A stretch of DNA of 64,000 bases. Origin: Chitinophaga sp. MM2321 (GTDB lineage: Bacteria > Bacteroidota > Bacteroidia > Chitinophagales > Chitinophagaceae). The first letter of the stretch is position 1. Each line of letters starts with the position of its first letter. A program made the translations under genes and the position numbers. This document shows, piece by piece, positions 34,364 to 44,941 of the stretch. The stretch is from assembly GCF_964033635.1 (NCBI RefSeq), contig NZ_OZ035533.1, positions 6,171,001 through 6,235,000 of the forward strand, read 5' to 3'. Below the pieces are notes generated by a model, which was given only the letters and a program-made list of their open reading frames with translations, was not told the origin of the DNA and made no database searches.

Positions 34364-34825
34364 ATGAAACAGCCAGCAATGCTCACAGAAGTGTTAAGCG
34401 ATCTTGTCAAAATAAATCATGACAGAGTACAGGGGTATGAGAAAGCGATTGAGGCAACGAATGATGCTGATATGCAGGCGTTATTCCAGGGCATGATCGA
34501 TGAGAGCAAGCATTATGCAGCCCAGTTAAATGAACAGCTTGTAGCGATGGGAGAACGGACCGTTTCAGCTATCACCGCACCGGGTAAATTATTCAAAACA
34601 TGGATGGATATGAAATGCAATTTCATGGGTTATGATCGTCATGCTATTCTTTCCTGTTGTGAGTATGGTGAAGATGCGGCACAGGCCGTTTATTCCATGG
34701 TGTTGAAAAGTGACACCCCTATGCCCTATTACCTGCGTGAACTGATTGGCGGACAGCAGGCTGCGTTAAAGGATTCGCACGATACCATTAAAACATATAG
34801 AGATGTAGAGAACGTTAGTCATTGA
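34364..34825 (+). CDS. PA2169-type four-helix bundle protein (DUF2383)
   Basis: A 153-residue soluble helical protein. The pattern VLSDLVKINHDRVQGYEKAIEATNDADMQALFQGMIDESKHYAAQLNEQL is that of the PA2169/DUF2383 ferritin-like family. The second half has FKTWMDMKCNFMG, ILSCCEYGEDAAQAVYSMVL and the GGQQAALKDSHDTIK helix. Cys-Cys and Glu/His positions could bind metal, but no activity is established. A TTG six bases upstream is in frame; the ATG at 34364 is preferred. The surrounding ferritin-like and lmo0937-type genes suggest a stress-related group. Confidence 0.87.
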   Translation: MKQPAMLTEVLSDLVKINHDRVQGYEKAIEATNDADMQALFQGMIDESKHYAAQLNEQLVAMGERTVSAITAPGKLFKTWMDMKCNFMGYDRHAILSCCEYGEDAAQAVYSMVLKSDTPMPYYLRELIGGQQAALKDSHDTIKTYRDVENVSH

Positions 34826-34876
34826 TTTACTAATGTTTTTTTTGTGCAGATGATCTTGTGCTGTTCTTTTTGTTCA

Positions 34877-35021
34877 AACAACCCATATAATGGGTTGTTC
34901 AGGAATACCGCTCTACTTTTGAATAACGGTATTCCAATCATACTTATCTTAATAAGTAATATGGCAACTACGGGATTTTTCGGTACAGGGCTGCTTCTTC
35001 ATCGTTTGAGGCAGCCCTTTT
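34877..35021 (+). other. Cluster of hairpins ending in a terminator
   Basis: In the 470-base gap after the PA2169-type gene lie, in order: AACAACCCAT/ATGGGTTGTT (34877-34899), GGAATACCG/CGGTATTCC (34902-34935), ACTTAT/ATAAGT (34942-34957) and GGGCTGC/GCAGCCC followed by TTTT (34988-35021). The last is a plausible terminator. The series may be the 3' end of the upstream mRNA or a small RNA. The rest, 35022-35263, shows nothing I can name. Confidence 0.45.
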
Positions 35022-35263
35022 ATAATAAATCTGCAGCATGATACCGGCCACGAATGACTGTGAAAAACGATGAAATACCACGGTTTCTGTTCAGTTTACG
35101 CTTTACTGTTCATTTTGTTCAAATGCTTTGAGCGTGTTTTTCAAATCAATACCCTTCTTACCTTTAAGGTGATTGAGAGATAGCTACTATTCCTGCCATA
35201 CAATTTTAGTTTTTAACCAGTTGATGGTTGGATGATTAAAGTTGATATGTAAGGATCAATTTA

Positions 35264-35291
35264 TGCGAAGGTGGCTGAAAAGCCACCTTCG
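35264..35291 (-). terminator. Hairpin ending the thiamine operon
   Basis: A perfect 12-bp stem (GCGAAGGTGGCT with AGCCACCTTCGC) and a 4-base loop, 5 bases past the thiH stop. No T-run follows on the minus strand. Confidence 0.75.
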
Positions 35292-35296
35292 CTGTT

Positions 35297-36403
35297 TCAG
35301 GAAAAAACTTTATCCCAGTCCTTCCATACCGGCTCGTATCCCTGCCCGCGTAACATGGCGGCAATAGCCGCTGCACTGCGCTCATCAGATATTTCAAACT
35401 GTTCCAGCGATTGCTGATCTACGGCATAGCCACCGGGATTTGTTTTAGAGCCTGCACTCATGGCAGTAATACCCAGCCTGATAATATGATCCCTGAAAAC
35501 GGCAACTTCCCTGGTAGAAATACTGAGTTCTATTTCCTGGTTCAGCAGGCGGTAAGCACAGATGAGCTGTACCAGTTCCCGGTCGTTCATCGCAACTTTG
35601 GGGGTGAGCCCTCCCGAAAACGGACGCAGGCGCGGAAAGGAAATACTGTATTTTGTTTGCCAGTATTTTTTCTCCAGGTATTGCAGGTGCAGCGCCGTGT
35701 AGAAACTGTCCGTACGCCAGTCTTCCAGTCCTATCAATACTCCCAGCCCCATTTTGTGAATTCCTGCACGGCCCAGTCTGTCGGGCGTATCCAGCCGGTA
35801 GTCAAAGCTCGATTTGCGCCCTTTGGGATGATGCTTTTTGTAATCTTCCTGGTGATAAGTTTCCTGGTATACCAGTACTGCATGTAATCCGAATGGAATG
35901 AGTGCGGCATAATCCGCTTCATCCATGGGTTGTACTTCCATGGAGATATTGGCAAAATGCGGGCGGAGCAGTTGCAGCGCCTGTTTAAAATACTCGAGGC
36001 CAACGAGCTGATTGGCTTCGCCGGTTACCAGCAACACATGATCATACCCCATTTGCTTGATGGTGGCCGTTTCCTGCAGGATTTCCGCGTGACTGAGGGT
36101 TTTGCGTCGTATTTTATTATCAAGACTAAATCCGCAATAGGTGCAGATATTCTGGCATTCATTGGATAAATACAGGGGGATATACAGCTGTATGGTTTTA
36201 CCAAAACGCTGTAAGGTAAGTGCATGGCTCATGCGGGCCATCGGTTCCAGGTAAGCCGCTGCCGCCGGTGATATCAGTGCGGCAAAATCGTCCAGCGAGC
36301 GGCTTTTGTTATGCAGCGCCTGTTCTACATCCTGTGCTGTTTTAGCATAGATGCCCGCTTTTACTTCCTCCCATTGATATTGATCGAAAACGCTTTTAAA
36401 CAT
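35297..36403 (-). CDS. thiH: 2-iminoacetate synthase ThiH
   Basis: Radical SAM enzyme that cleaves tyrosine to dehydroglycine for the thiazole ring of thiamine. The iron-sulphur motif CQNICTYCGF (Cys at about 83, 87, 90) is clear, followed by VTGEANQLVGLEYF, VYQETYHQEDYKKHHPKGRKSSFDYRLDTPDRLGRAG and the C-terminal ISTREVAVFRDHI, MSAGSKTNPGGY. It has 368 residues, normal for ThiH. Last gene of the operon, 20 bases after thiG. A ThiH rather than the oxidase ThiO fits a tyrosine-dependent route. Confidence 0.96.
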   Translation of the reverse strand: MFKSVFDQYQWEEVKAGIYAKTAQDVEQALHNKSRSLDDFAALISPAAAAYLEPMARMSHALTLQRFGKTIQLYIPLYLSNECQNICTYCGFSLDNKIRRKTLSHAEILQETATIKQMGYDHVLLVTGEANQLVGLEYFKQALQLLRPHFANISMEVQPMDEADYAALIPFGLHAVLVYQETYHQEDYKKHHPKGRKSSFDYRLDTPDRLGRAGIHKMGLGVLIGLEDWRTDSFYTALHLQYLEKKYWQTKYSISFPRLRPFSGGLTPKVAMNDRELVQLICAYRLLNQEIELSISTREVAVFRDHIIRLGITAMSAGSKTNPGGYAVDQQSLEQFEISDERSAAAIAAMLRGQGYEPVWKDWDKVFS

Positions 36404-36423
36404 GGGTTTTAATTTTTTTATTT

Positions 36424-37197
36424 TCAGCGTTCATCCAGGAACGCAATCAATGGACTGGACGCAATGGCCTGTGTACTGATAGCCGGCAGTCCTGCTTCAT
36501 AGGCCATACGGCCAGCTGCTACGCCGGTTTTAAAAGCAGCAGCCATCCGTACGGGATCACGGGCAATGGCAATAGCCGTGTTTACCAATACAGCGGCGGC
36601 GCCCATTTCCATGGCCTGTGCTGCCTGCGAAGGACTGCCAATGCCCGCATCCACAATGACCGGGATGTTGCTTTGTGCAATAATGATTTCGAGAAAATCA
36701 GCTGTTCTTAATCCTTTGTTGCTGCCTATTGGTGCGCCTAATGGCATCACTGCGGCGGTACCGGCTTCTTCCAGCCGCTTGCATAACACCGGGTCGGCAT
36801 GTACATAAGGCAGTACCACAAACCCCAGTTTAACCAGCTCCGTGGCCGCCTGTAGTGTTTCTACAGGATCGGGCATGAGGTAGCGGGGATCGGGATGTAT
36901 TTCCAGTTTGATCCAGTTTGTTTCCAGTGCTTCACGGGCTAACTGTGCCGCATATACGGCTTCTTTTGCTGTGCGCACCCCGGAGGTATTCGGCAGCAGC
37001 TGGATATGAGCATGGGCCAGGTGGCGGAGCATATCGTCTGCGTTGTTGTGCAGATCCACCCGTTTGAGTGCTACAGTCACCAGTTCGCTGCCGGAGGCCA
37101 GCAGGGCCTGTTCCATTACCTGCGCTGAAGAAAACTTGCCGGTGCCGGTAAATAACCGCGATGAAAAATGTTTGCCTGCTATGATTAATGGTTCCAT
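36424..37197 (-). CDS. thiG: Thiazole synthase ThiG
   Basis: TIM-barrel enzyme joining deoxyxylulose phosphate, dehydroglycine and the sulphur of ThiS-thiocarboxylate. Visible are FTGTGKFSS, the TVALKRVD strand, [32 protein letters not shown] with the Schiff-base Lys near 97, [13 protein letters not shown] and [29 protein letters not shown]. It has 257 residues. Its start overlaps the thiE stop by 13 bases, so translation is probably coupled. Confidence 0.97.
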   Translation of the reverse strand: MEPLIIAGKHFSSRLFTGTGKFSSAQVMEQALLASGSELVTVALKRVDLHNNADDMLRHLAHAHIQLLPNTSGVRTAKEAVYAAQLAREALETNWIKLEIHPDPRYLMPDPVETLQAATELVKLGFVVLPYVHADPVLCKRLEEAGTAAVMPLGAPIGSNKGLRTADFLEIIIAQSNIPVIVDAGIGSPSQAAQAMEMGAAAVLVNTAIAIARDPVRMAAAFKTGVAAGRMAYEAGLPAISTQAIASSPLIAFLDER

Positions 37198-37829
37198 AAT
37201 GCCTGCTTGTTTGTTTGTTCGAAAATGTGCTGTACAAGTACAGCCTTGTCTGATGCCTGTGTGATCAGGCCGCTGACGGCTATCCCGTGGATGCCTGTTT
37301 GCATCAGCGCGGGAATATCCTGGAGAAGGATACCACCGATGGCTATAACGGGAATGGTTATACTTTTTTGTTGCAGCTTCTGCATAATAGCCTGGTAGCC
37401 ACTGAGGCCCAGGATGGGACTTAGCTGCTGCTTGGTGGTGGTAAACCGGAAAGGCCCAAGTCCAACATAGCTGGCGCCGTGCGCAGCATGTTGTATAATA
37501 TCGGCAGCAGTGTTTGCGGTACCGCCTACGATCATTTCAGGACCGGTGATGGCCCTGGCGGCGGCTACCGTCATATCTCCCAGGCCCACATGTGTACCGG
37601 CGGCCTCAACGGCCACGGCTATATGAGGATAATCATTGATGATCAGGGCCGCCTTGTAACGGTCGCAAATTATTTTTGCGGCGGCTGCCACGGGTAAAAT
37701 ATTTTCCGGCGTTTCGTTTTTGATGCGCAGCTGAATCCATTTGCAGCCGGCATCGCAGGCTGCCATGATCTGATCTGTATGAGCGGCCGCAGGTGTTTGT
37801 CGTGATATATAATGTAAGGTGCTGATCAT
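37185..37829 (-). CDS. thiE: Thiamine phosphate synthase ThiE
   Basis: Couples hydroxymethylpyrimidine diphosphate to thiazole phosphate. Motifs are [57 protein letters not shown] (phosphate loop) and IPVIAIGGI. It has 214 residues, standard. Its start overlaps the end of thiD by 4 bases and its end overlaps thiG by 13. Of the two ThiE-like proteins here, this one keeps the synthase motifs better. Confidence 0.95.
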   Translation of the reverse strand: MISTLHYISRQTPAAAHTDQIMAACDAGCKWIQLRIKNETPENILPVAAAAKIICDRYKAALIINDYPHIAVAVEAAGTHVGLGDMTVAAARAITGPEMIVGGTANTAADIIQHAAHGASYVGLGPFRFTTTKQQLSPILGLSGYQAIMQKLQQKSITIPVIAIGGILLQDIPALMQTGIHGIAVSGLITQASDKAVLVQHIFEQTNKQALWNH

Positions 37830-38553
37830 ATGTAATGGTATCCTGTTAGTGATGAATGACTGGATAATAAATTTTCCGTATATGCTTTTCCGTTATAACA
37901 CGCCTCATGTAATGACTGTCCGAGCGCGAGGCAGGCCGTAATGGAGGCAGACAGCACGCATCCTGATCCATGCTTCGGGAATACGCGGTTGCCTCCCGGC
38001 AAAAATTCATGCACTGCATGGCCGGTGTAAAGGGTATCCACACCGGGCTTGCCGGTATGGTGGCCTCCTTTCAGCAGCACGGCGCAGTAAGCAGCTAGTT
38101 GCTGCGCAGCCGCATCGCCGTTGGTATGACCGGAGAGCAACAGTGCCTCGTCGTAGTTGGGCGTGAGCAGGTAGAGTGCTGATAAGAGTTCCTGCCATGA
38201 CTGTCGATGAATGCTGCCATGAAAGGTGAAGCCCGCAGAGGCTTTCAGCACCGGGTCAAGGATGATGCGGATGCCCGGCGCCAGTTGTTTTACTTTGCGT
38301 ACCAGTTCCAGCAGGGCATGCACATCTGCCATGATCCCGATCTTGCAATACCGGATGGTAGTAGTAGTCAGCAGTGGCTTCGCCTGTGCAAGGATTTGCG
38401 TGACGGGCAACCATTCCACCGAAATAAAATCTGCTGCCGTTTGCACGGTGATAGCTGTACACACACCCAATCCGGAAACGCGGTGCTGCTCAAATGTTTT
38501 AATGTCTGCCAGCAAACCTGCGCCCCCGCTGGGGTCCAGACCTGCAAAGCTCA

Positions 38554-38578
<25 letters not shown>
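37826..38578 (-). CDS. thiD: Hydroxymethylpyrimidine/phosphomethylpyrimidine kinase ThiD
   Basis: Ribokinase-fold enzyme that phosphorylates the pyrimidine half of thiamine twice. The N-terminal signature FAGLDPSGGAGLLADIKTF is nearly invariant; GVCTAITVQTA, IRIILDPVLKASAGF, LTPNYDEALLLSG, VLLKGGHH and the anion-hole region HGSGCVLSASITACLA follow. It has 250 residues. It overlaps the preceding tenI-like gene by 25 bases and thiE by 4. Confidence 0.96.
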
Positions 38579-41021
<2,443 letters not shown>

Positions 41022-41094
41022 TTAGAGACAGGAAGATTGGTTCCGTAAAAATTAATTACGGAAACGTGTATACGAAAATAAACGGACAGGCATT

Positions 41095-41298
41095 TTACCC
41101 GCCTTGTGTGGCGCGTATAATGGTAATACTGTCGGCCGCGGATAGCGGTCGGTGGTCCCAGGATGTTTTTGGTATTACCTGGTTGTTGACGGCCACTGCA
41201 ATGCCTTTCTGAGCAGGGAGCTGAATAAACTGTAAGAGTGCAGCAATGGTTATTCCGTGCTGCACCGCATAAAGTTTATTGTTTACAAGCACTTCCAT
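41095..41298 (-). CDS. thiS: Sulphur carrier protein ThiS
   Basis: A 67-residue ubiquitin-like carrier that holds sulphur as a C-terminal thiocarboxylate. It ends in the required Gly-Gly (RATQGG) and has the beta-grasp pattern MEVLVNNKLYAV, KGIAVAVNNQVIPKTSW and DSITIIRATQ. First gene of the operon, behind the TPP riboswitch. The adenylating partner ThiF is not in the window. Confidence 0.94.
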   Translation of the reverse strand: MEVLVNNKLYAVQHGITIAALLQFIQLPAQKGIAVAVNNQVIPKTSWDHRPLSAADSITIIRATQGG

Positions 41299-41364
41299 GA
41301 GTGTTGGAATTTAAGTGAAACAATAAACTTTAAGGATGTGTGGAAAGATGAAGAAAGTTCAGTT

Positions 41365-41453
41365 ACTTTTTCCTACGGCAGTATGAACTGCTTCAGGTAC
41401 TGAGGGTATCATCTCAGTTTATCCTTTTGTAAAAGGATAAACACCCCTAAAGT
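41365..41453 (-). ncRNA. TPP riboswitch (THI element)
   Basis: The minus strand shows the full aptamer order: P1 ACTTT/AAAGT, AGGGGTG, a strong optional stem (TTTATCC...GGATAAA), CTGAGATGATACCC, GTACCTGAAGCAGTT, then ACTGCCGTAGGAA. It lies 67 bases before thiS, so thiamine pyrophosphate should repress the operon. No clear terminator stem is seen between aptamer and thiS, which suggests control of translation. TACTTTTA on the minus strand at 41460-41467 could be the -7 element. Confidence 0.95.
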
Positions 41454-41480
41454 GAAGCGTAAAAGTAATGGAAATGATTT

Positions 41481-41496
41481 GTAATTCGTAATTTTA
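41481..41496 (+). promoter_or_regulatory. Promoter-proximal repeat before the lipocalin-like gene
   Basis: GTAATTCGTAATTTT, identical (15 bases) to the reverse complement of 56923-56937. TAATTTTA at 41489-41496 would be the -7 element, 4 bases from the ATG. Confidence 0.45.
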
Positions 41497-41500
41497 ATCT

Positions 41501-41977
41501 ATGATCAGGAAAAGAAACCTCTTTCCGTTATTACTATTATTTGTTTTCGGGTGTAATCCGAAAAGTGGGGAACCGCAGGAAGATATTGTACACGACAGCA
41601 GTCTGGTGGGTATTACAGACAGCAGCAATGCCGGCATTACTGATAGCATCGCTGCTGTTACTGATACGCTGTATATTGATACAGCTAAGCTCATAGGGAA
41701 ATGGATACAGCCTGTAGAAGGCCTGGATAAGGAAATGCAAGGTTTTCAATTGCGGAAGACCGGCGTGGCCCGGTCCATTAATATGTATACGCTTGTATAT
41801 GAAAAATGGCAGCTGACACACGATACTTTATTGTTGTGGAGTCATTCAGAAGGTACAAAAGACTCTTCCGGTATTGTAGACACCACGATTATAAAAGCGT
41901 TGTCAGATACTTCGCTAATACTTTTTCCTGTAAAAGCCGCAGAGGGCTATACAGATAAATACAGGCGAAGCTTTTAA
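41501..41977 (+). CDS. Lipocalin-like lipoprotein
   Basis: A 158-residue lipoprotein (lipobox LFVFGC, Cys about 18) with a Ser/Asp/Ala/Thr-rich spacer, then a lipocalin-type domain: LIGKWIQPVEG, the MQGFQLRKTGVARSINMYTLVYEKW segment and DTLLLWSHS. The GF.L...G.A.SINM.TL.Y..W pattern matches lipocalin-like proteins common in Bacteroidales. Ligand unknown. A TAATTTTA element within the GTAATTCGTAATTTT repeat (41481-41495) lies just before the ATG. The stop overlaps the next, convergent gene by 4 bases. Confidence 0.75.
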   Translation: MIRKRNLFPLLLLFVFGCNPKSGEPQEDIVHDSSLVGITDSSNAGITDSIAAVTDTLYIDTAKLIGKWIQPVEGLDKEMQGFQLRKTGVARSINMYTLVYEKWQLTHDTLLLWSHSEGTKDSSGIVDTTIIKALSDTSLILFPVKAAEGYTDKYRRSF

Positions 41978-42225
41978 TTGTAAATCTGCCAGAGTCCTAC
42001 CAGGCAGGATACAACGGCCATAAAAACGCCAGCTGCAGCCAGTTGCATGTCATCGATATTTTTTCTACCCATGTATAATGAAACAAGGCCGATTACGGTT
42101 GCTACCGCGCCGGCGGTTACAGCATAGCTGGGTGTTTTGGTACTGAATGCGAATGCCGCAGCAAGTACACCAATGATGAGTGCCGATATACAGGCAGTTT
42201 TTGTTAAGGTTGTTGAGTGTTGCAT
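41974..42225 (-). CDS. Small membrane protein, unknown
   Basis: An 83-residue protein with three predicted membrane helices: ACISALIIGVLAAAFAF, AVTAGAVATVIGLVSLYMG and LAAAGVFMAVVSCLVGLWQIY, separated by short loops (GRKNIDDMQ). No family recognised. It lies downstream of the sterol-desaturase-family gene on the same strand (44-base gap) and overlaps the convergent lipocalin-like gene by 4 bases. Confidence 0.7.
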   Translation of the reverse strand: MQHSTTLTKTACISALIIGVLAAAFAFSTKTPSYAVTAGAVATVIGLVSLYMGRKNIDDMQLAAAGVFMAVVSCLVGLWQIYN

Positions 42226-42268
42226 ATAATTCGAATTTTTAGAAACAGGTTAAGGAATAATTGTACTG

Positions 42269-43105
42269 CTATAGGTTGTGTTGACCACTTAATTTTTCTT
42301 TTGTGTTGTAGGTTTGTTCCCAGGGCACTTTCAGCAACGGTCCTACCTCCTGGTAACGGGGCGCCTGGTATTCATCCAGGCCATAACGGATAGCGGTGGT
42401 ATCACGCACCGTTGTAAAGGTGCCAAACAACCGGTCCCATATAGAAAATATATTCGCATAGTTGGAATCCGTTTCAGGCTGATGATGACTGTGATGCACC
42501 TTATGCATATCCGGTGATACAATGATCCAGCTCAGCGTGGTATCCAGCCATTTGGGCAGCCTGATATTAGCATGATTAAACTGCGACATAAAAGCGGATA
42601 CAGACTGATACAGCATTACTACCCAGAAGGGCACGCCCATGGTGATAATGGCAACAAACAGCGCCACTACCCTGAATATACTTTCCACCGGGTGATGCCG
42701 TAACGCGGTAGAAGCATCTACTGCGGTATCGATATGATGTATTTTATGATAATGCCACATCCATGCTGTTTTGTGTTGTACCAGGTGAATAAGATATGCA
42801 CCGATCAGGTCCAGCATCAGGATAGCCAGTACTGCATGTAACCATAATGGAAGATGCAACTGGTATAACAGCCCGAAATGAGTTTCGCTGGTCCATTGTG
42901 CCGCCTTTACAATCAGAAACGCGCAACCGGTGTTTACAAGCACGGTGGAGAGTGTAAAGAACAGATTGGTGCCTGCGTGCCGGTAACGGTTGTTGCGGAA
43001 GCGGAATTGCGGCACTACGCCTTCAATGATCCACAAGAGCAACAGTCCGCCAACCAGGATGGCAGTACGATAGTATGACGGGATATTTTCAAAAAATGTT
43101 ACCAT
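42269..43105 (-). CDS. Sterol desaturase / fatty acid hydroxylase family protein
   Basis: A 278-residue membrane di-iron enzyme. Histidine boxes are HLVQH, HYHKIHH, HH in STALRHHP, and HKVHHSHHQPETDSNYANIFSIWDRLFGTF, the family's characteristic ending. Helices surround them (LLLWIIEGVVPQF, AVLAILMLDLIGAYLIHL, VALFVAIITMG). Members hydroxylate or desaturate lipids; the substrate here could be a fatty acid, a sulfonolipid-type base or a hopanoid and is not readable. Monocistronic or with the small membrane protein downstream. Confidence 0.9.
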   Translation of the reverse strand: MVTFFENIPSYYRTAILVGGLLLLWIIEGVVPQFRFRNNRYRHAGTNLFFTLSTVLVNTGCAFLIVKAAQWTSETHFGLLYQLHLPLWLHAVLAILMLDLIGAYLIHLVQHKTAWMWHYHKIHHIDTAVDASTALRHHPVESIFRVVALFVAIITMGVPFWVVMLYQSVSAFMSQFNHANIRLPKWLDTTLSWIIVSPDMHKVHHSHHQPETDSNYANIFSIWDRLFGTFTTVRDTTAIRYGLDEYQAPRYQEVGPLLKVPWEQTYNTKEKLSGQHNL

Positions 43106-43315
43106 ATGCTGGTAAAATATATATCTATGGAAACTGTATCTTCTTCGCCTATGTAAATGGTTCTTCTGACCAGGCCAACAAATTCTTTACGGGTGGATAT
43201 GGGGGAGTGATGAATGACTGATGATCTGTTTACTGTTTTTACTTGCCTGACTCCGGCCAAAAATTACAACAATTTGGGGAATAAATAGCTCTCTTTTCGG
43301 CCATAGGCAAAGAAA

Positions 43316-43344
43316 AAAGCAACCTCTTTGGGAGAGATTGCTTT
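43316..43344 (-). terminator. Terminator downstream of dnaN
   Basis: On the minus strand a 12-bp stem (AAAGCAATCTCT with AGAGGTTGCTTT, one T-G pair) is followed by TTTTTT. It sits about 100 bases past the dnaN stop. The rest of the 338-base gap (43106-43444) shows only AT-rich sequence that should include the promoter of the sterol-desaturase-family gene. Confidence 0.85.
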
Positions 43345-43444
43345 ACATATGAGTTTTTAGCTTTAAGCATTTAATCTTTTGACAAAATGCATTTTAATAT
43401 AGCCGTTGACTTTAGTCTTTGAAGTTGAAATACGGTTGTTAATA

Positions 43445-44563
43445 CTAGTTGTTCAGCATTAACGGCATTACCAGCATCAGCAGGTCTTCATTCTCTTCTT
43501 TTTCGGAAGGTTTGAGGATACCCGCTTTGGTGGCGGTTGCCAGCTCGATGGAGATTTCATCTCCTTCTGCAGCGTTCAGCATTTCGATGAGAAATTTAGC
43601 ATTGAAAGCGATCTGCATATCATCGCCGGTGTACTGGCAATTCATGCGTTCATTACCTTCAAAAGAGAAATCCACATCCTGTGCAGAGAGTTGCAGTTCA
43701 CTGCCGGTGATATTGAGTGCTACCTGGTTAGTGCTTTTATTAGCGAATACACCCACACGTTTTAATGCGTTCTGGAAGTCGCTTTTAACCACTGTAAGGC
43801 GGTAAGGATTATCTTTTGGTATTACTACCTTATAGTCAGGGAAACGGGCGTCAATGAGGCGACAAATCATTTGTGCGCCTTCGTGCTGCACAAAGAAATG
43901 GTTTTGACTATACGCAATCCTGATTTCAGAATCGTTATCGGGCAGGGCTGATTTCAACAGGTTCAACGGTTTTTTAGGAACGATGAAGCTGTCGGCCTGT
44001 GGGCATTTCACATCTGTTCTCACGTATTTCACGAGGCGGTGCGCATCTGTGGCTACAAAAGTGAGACTGTCAGTACCGATTTCGAAGAATACACCTGTCA
44101 TAGCCGGGCGCAGATCATCGTTGCTGACAGCAAACAGTGTTTTGTTGATGGCAGTAACCAGGCCGGTAGCAGACATGGTGAAAGAGGTGGTGTCATCAGC
44201 AGCGGGTTCTTTCGGAAAGTTTTCCGGATTTTCGCCCATTACCTTGTACTTACCGTTGTCAGAAGTGATTTCTACTGCGTAAGAATTCAGGTCAATGTGG
44301 AAAGTGAGGGGTTGATCCGGCAGATTTTTGAGAGAGTCCATCAGAATTTTTGCCGGGATACAGATCCTTCCGTTTTCCTTGGCTTCCACCTCCAGCTTCA
44401 CCCGCATTACGGTTTCAAGATCAGTTGCAACTACGGTCAGCTCGTTTTTATCAATCGAGAAGAGGAAATCTTCCAGTATCGGCAATACTGTATTTGAATT
44501 GATAACACCACTGATCTGTTGTAATTGTTTTAATAAAGAAGAGGAAGAAACAATAAATTTCAT
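43445..44563 (-). CDS. dnaN: DNA polymerase III sliding clamp (beta subunit)
   Basis: Ring-shaped processivity factor for replication, 372 residues, three repeats of the clamp fold. Signatures are MKFIVSSSSLLKQLQQISGVI, VVATDLETVMRV, FEIGTDSLTFVATDAHRLV, ALPDNDSEIRIAYSQNHFFV, IDARFPDYKVVIP and the C-terminal VMPLMLNN. It is not next to dnaA or recF here, as is common in Bacteroidota. A 378-base divergent region separates it from an aminotransferase gene. Confidence 0.97.
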   Translation of the reverse strand: MKFIVSSSSLLKQLQQISGVINSNTVLPILEDFLFSIDKNELTVVATDLETVMRVKLEVEAKENGRICIPAKILMDSLKNLPDQPLTFHIDLNSYAVEITSDNGKYKVMGENPENFPKEPAADDTTSFTMSATGLVTAINKTLFAVSNDDLRPAMTGVFFEIGTDSLTFVATDAHRLVKYVRTDVKCPQADSFIVPKKPLNLLKSALPDNDSEIRIAYSQNHFFVQHEGAQMICRLIDARFPDYKVVIPKDNPYRLTVVKSDFQNALKRVGVFANKSTNQVALNITGSELQLSAQDVDFSFEGNERMNCQYTGDDMQIAFNAKFLIEMLNAAEGDEISIELATATKAGILKPSEKEENEDLLMLVMPLMLNN

Positions 44564-44941
44564 GTTTATATAAATTTGCTTATCATTCTAAGGTGATAGG
44601 TATTCCCGCACCACTTGCCTGCCTGCCACATGATACCTGTAAAAGGTGTAAATGTACTGTAAACAAAGATAGAAAGTTTTGTCATTCCCCCTAATTTCAT
44701 CACATCTTATACACTAAATATAAGTGGTTTTACACAGGGTTTGACCGGATTTAGATATATGAAAAATATTATTAATGCTGAATAGAAATGATGAAACGAC
44801 TTGTTTGATTAGATATCTTTTAACAATAAAGGGATAAGTTTGATGGTTATAAAAAGAATAAGCCTGTTTCCTTAAATTATCTTCAAATCAGTTACTTTTG
44901 CCGCGCTGAAAAAATATTGTAAACCACAAAATTAGCAGGTT
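44564..44941. promoter_or_regulatory. Divergent promoter region, dnaN / aminotransferase
   Basis: A 378-base AT-rich gap without a gene. TACTTTTG at 44893-44900 is an exact -7 match for the rightward aminotransferase gene, about 41 bases before its ATG, with TTTC 22 bases upstream as a weak -33. No clear element was found for dnaN, no DnaA-box cluster was noticed, and there is no sign of an origin. Confidence 0.55.

Noticed and set aside
34844..35041. 65-codon plus-strand frame after the PA2169-type gene
   Set aside because: It coincides with the hairpin cluster and terminator. No recognisable family.
44564..44941. Possible replication origin beside dnaN
   Set aside because: dnaN suggested it, but no cluster of DnaA boxes was noticed and dnaA is absent. 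In this phylum dnaN is often away from the origin.
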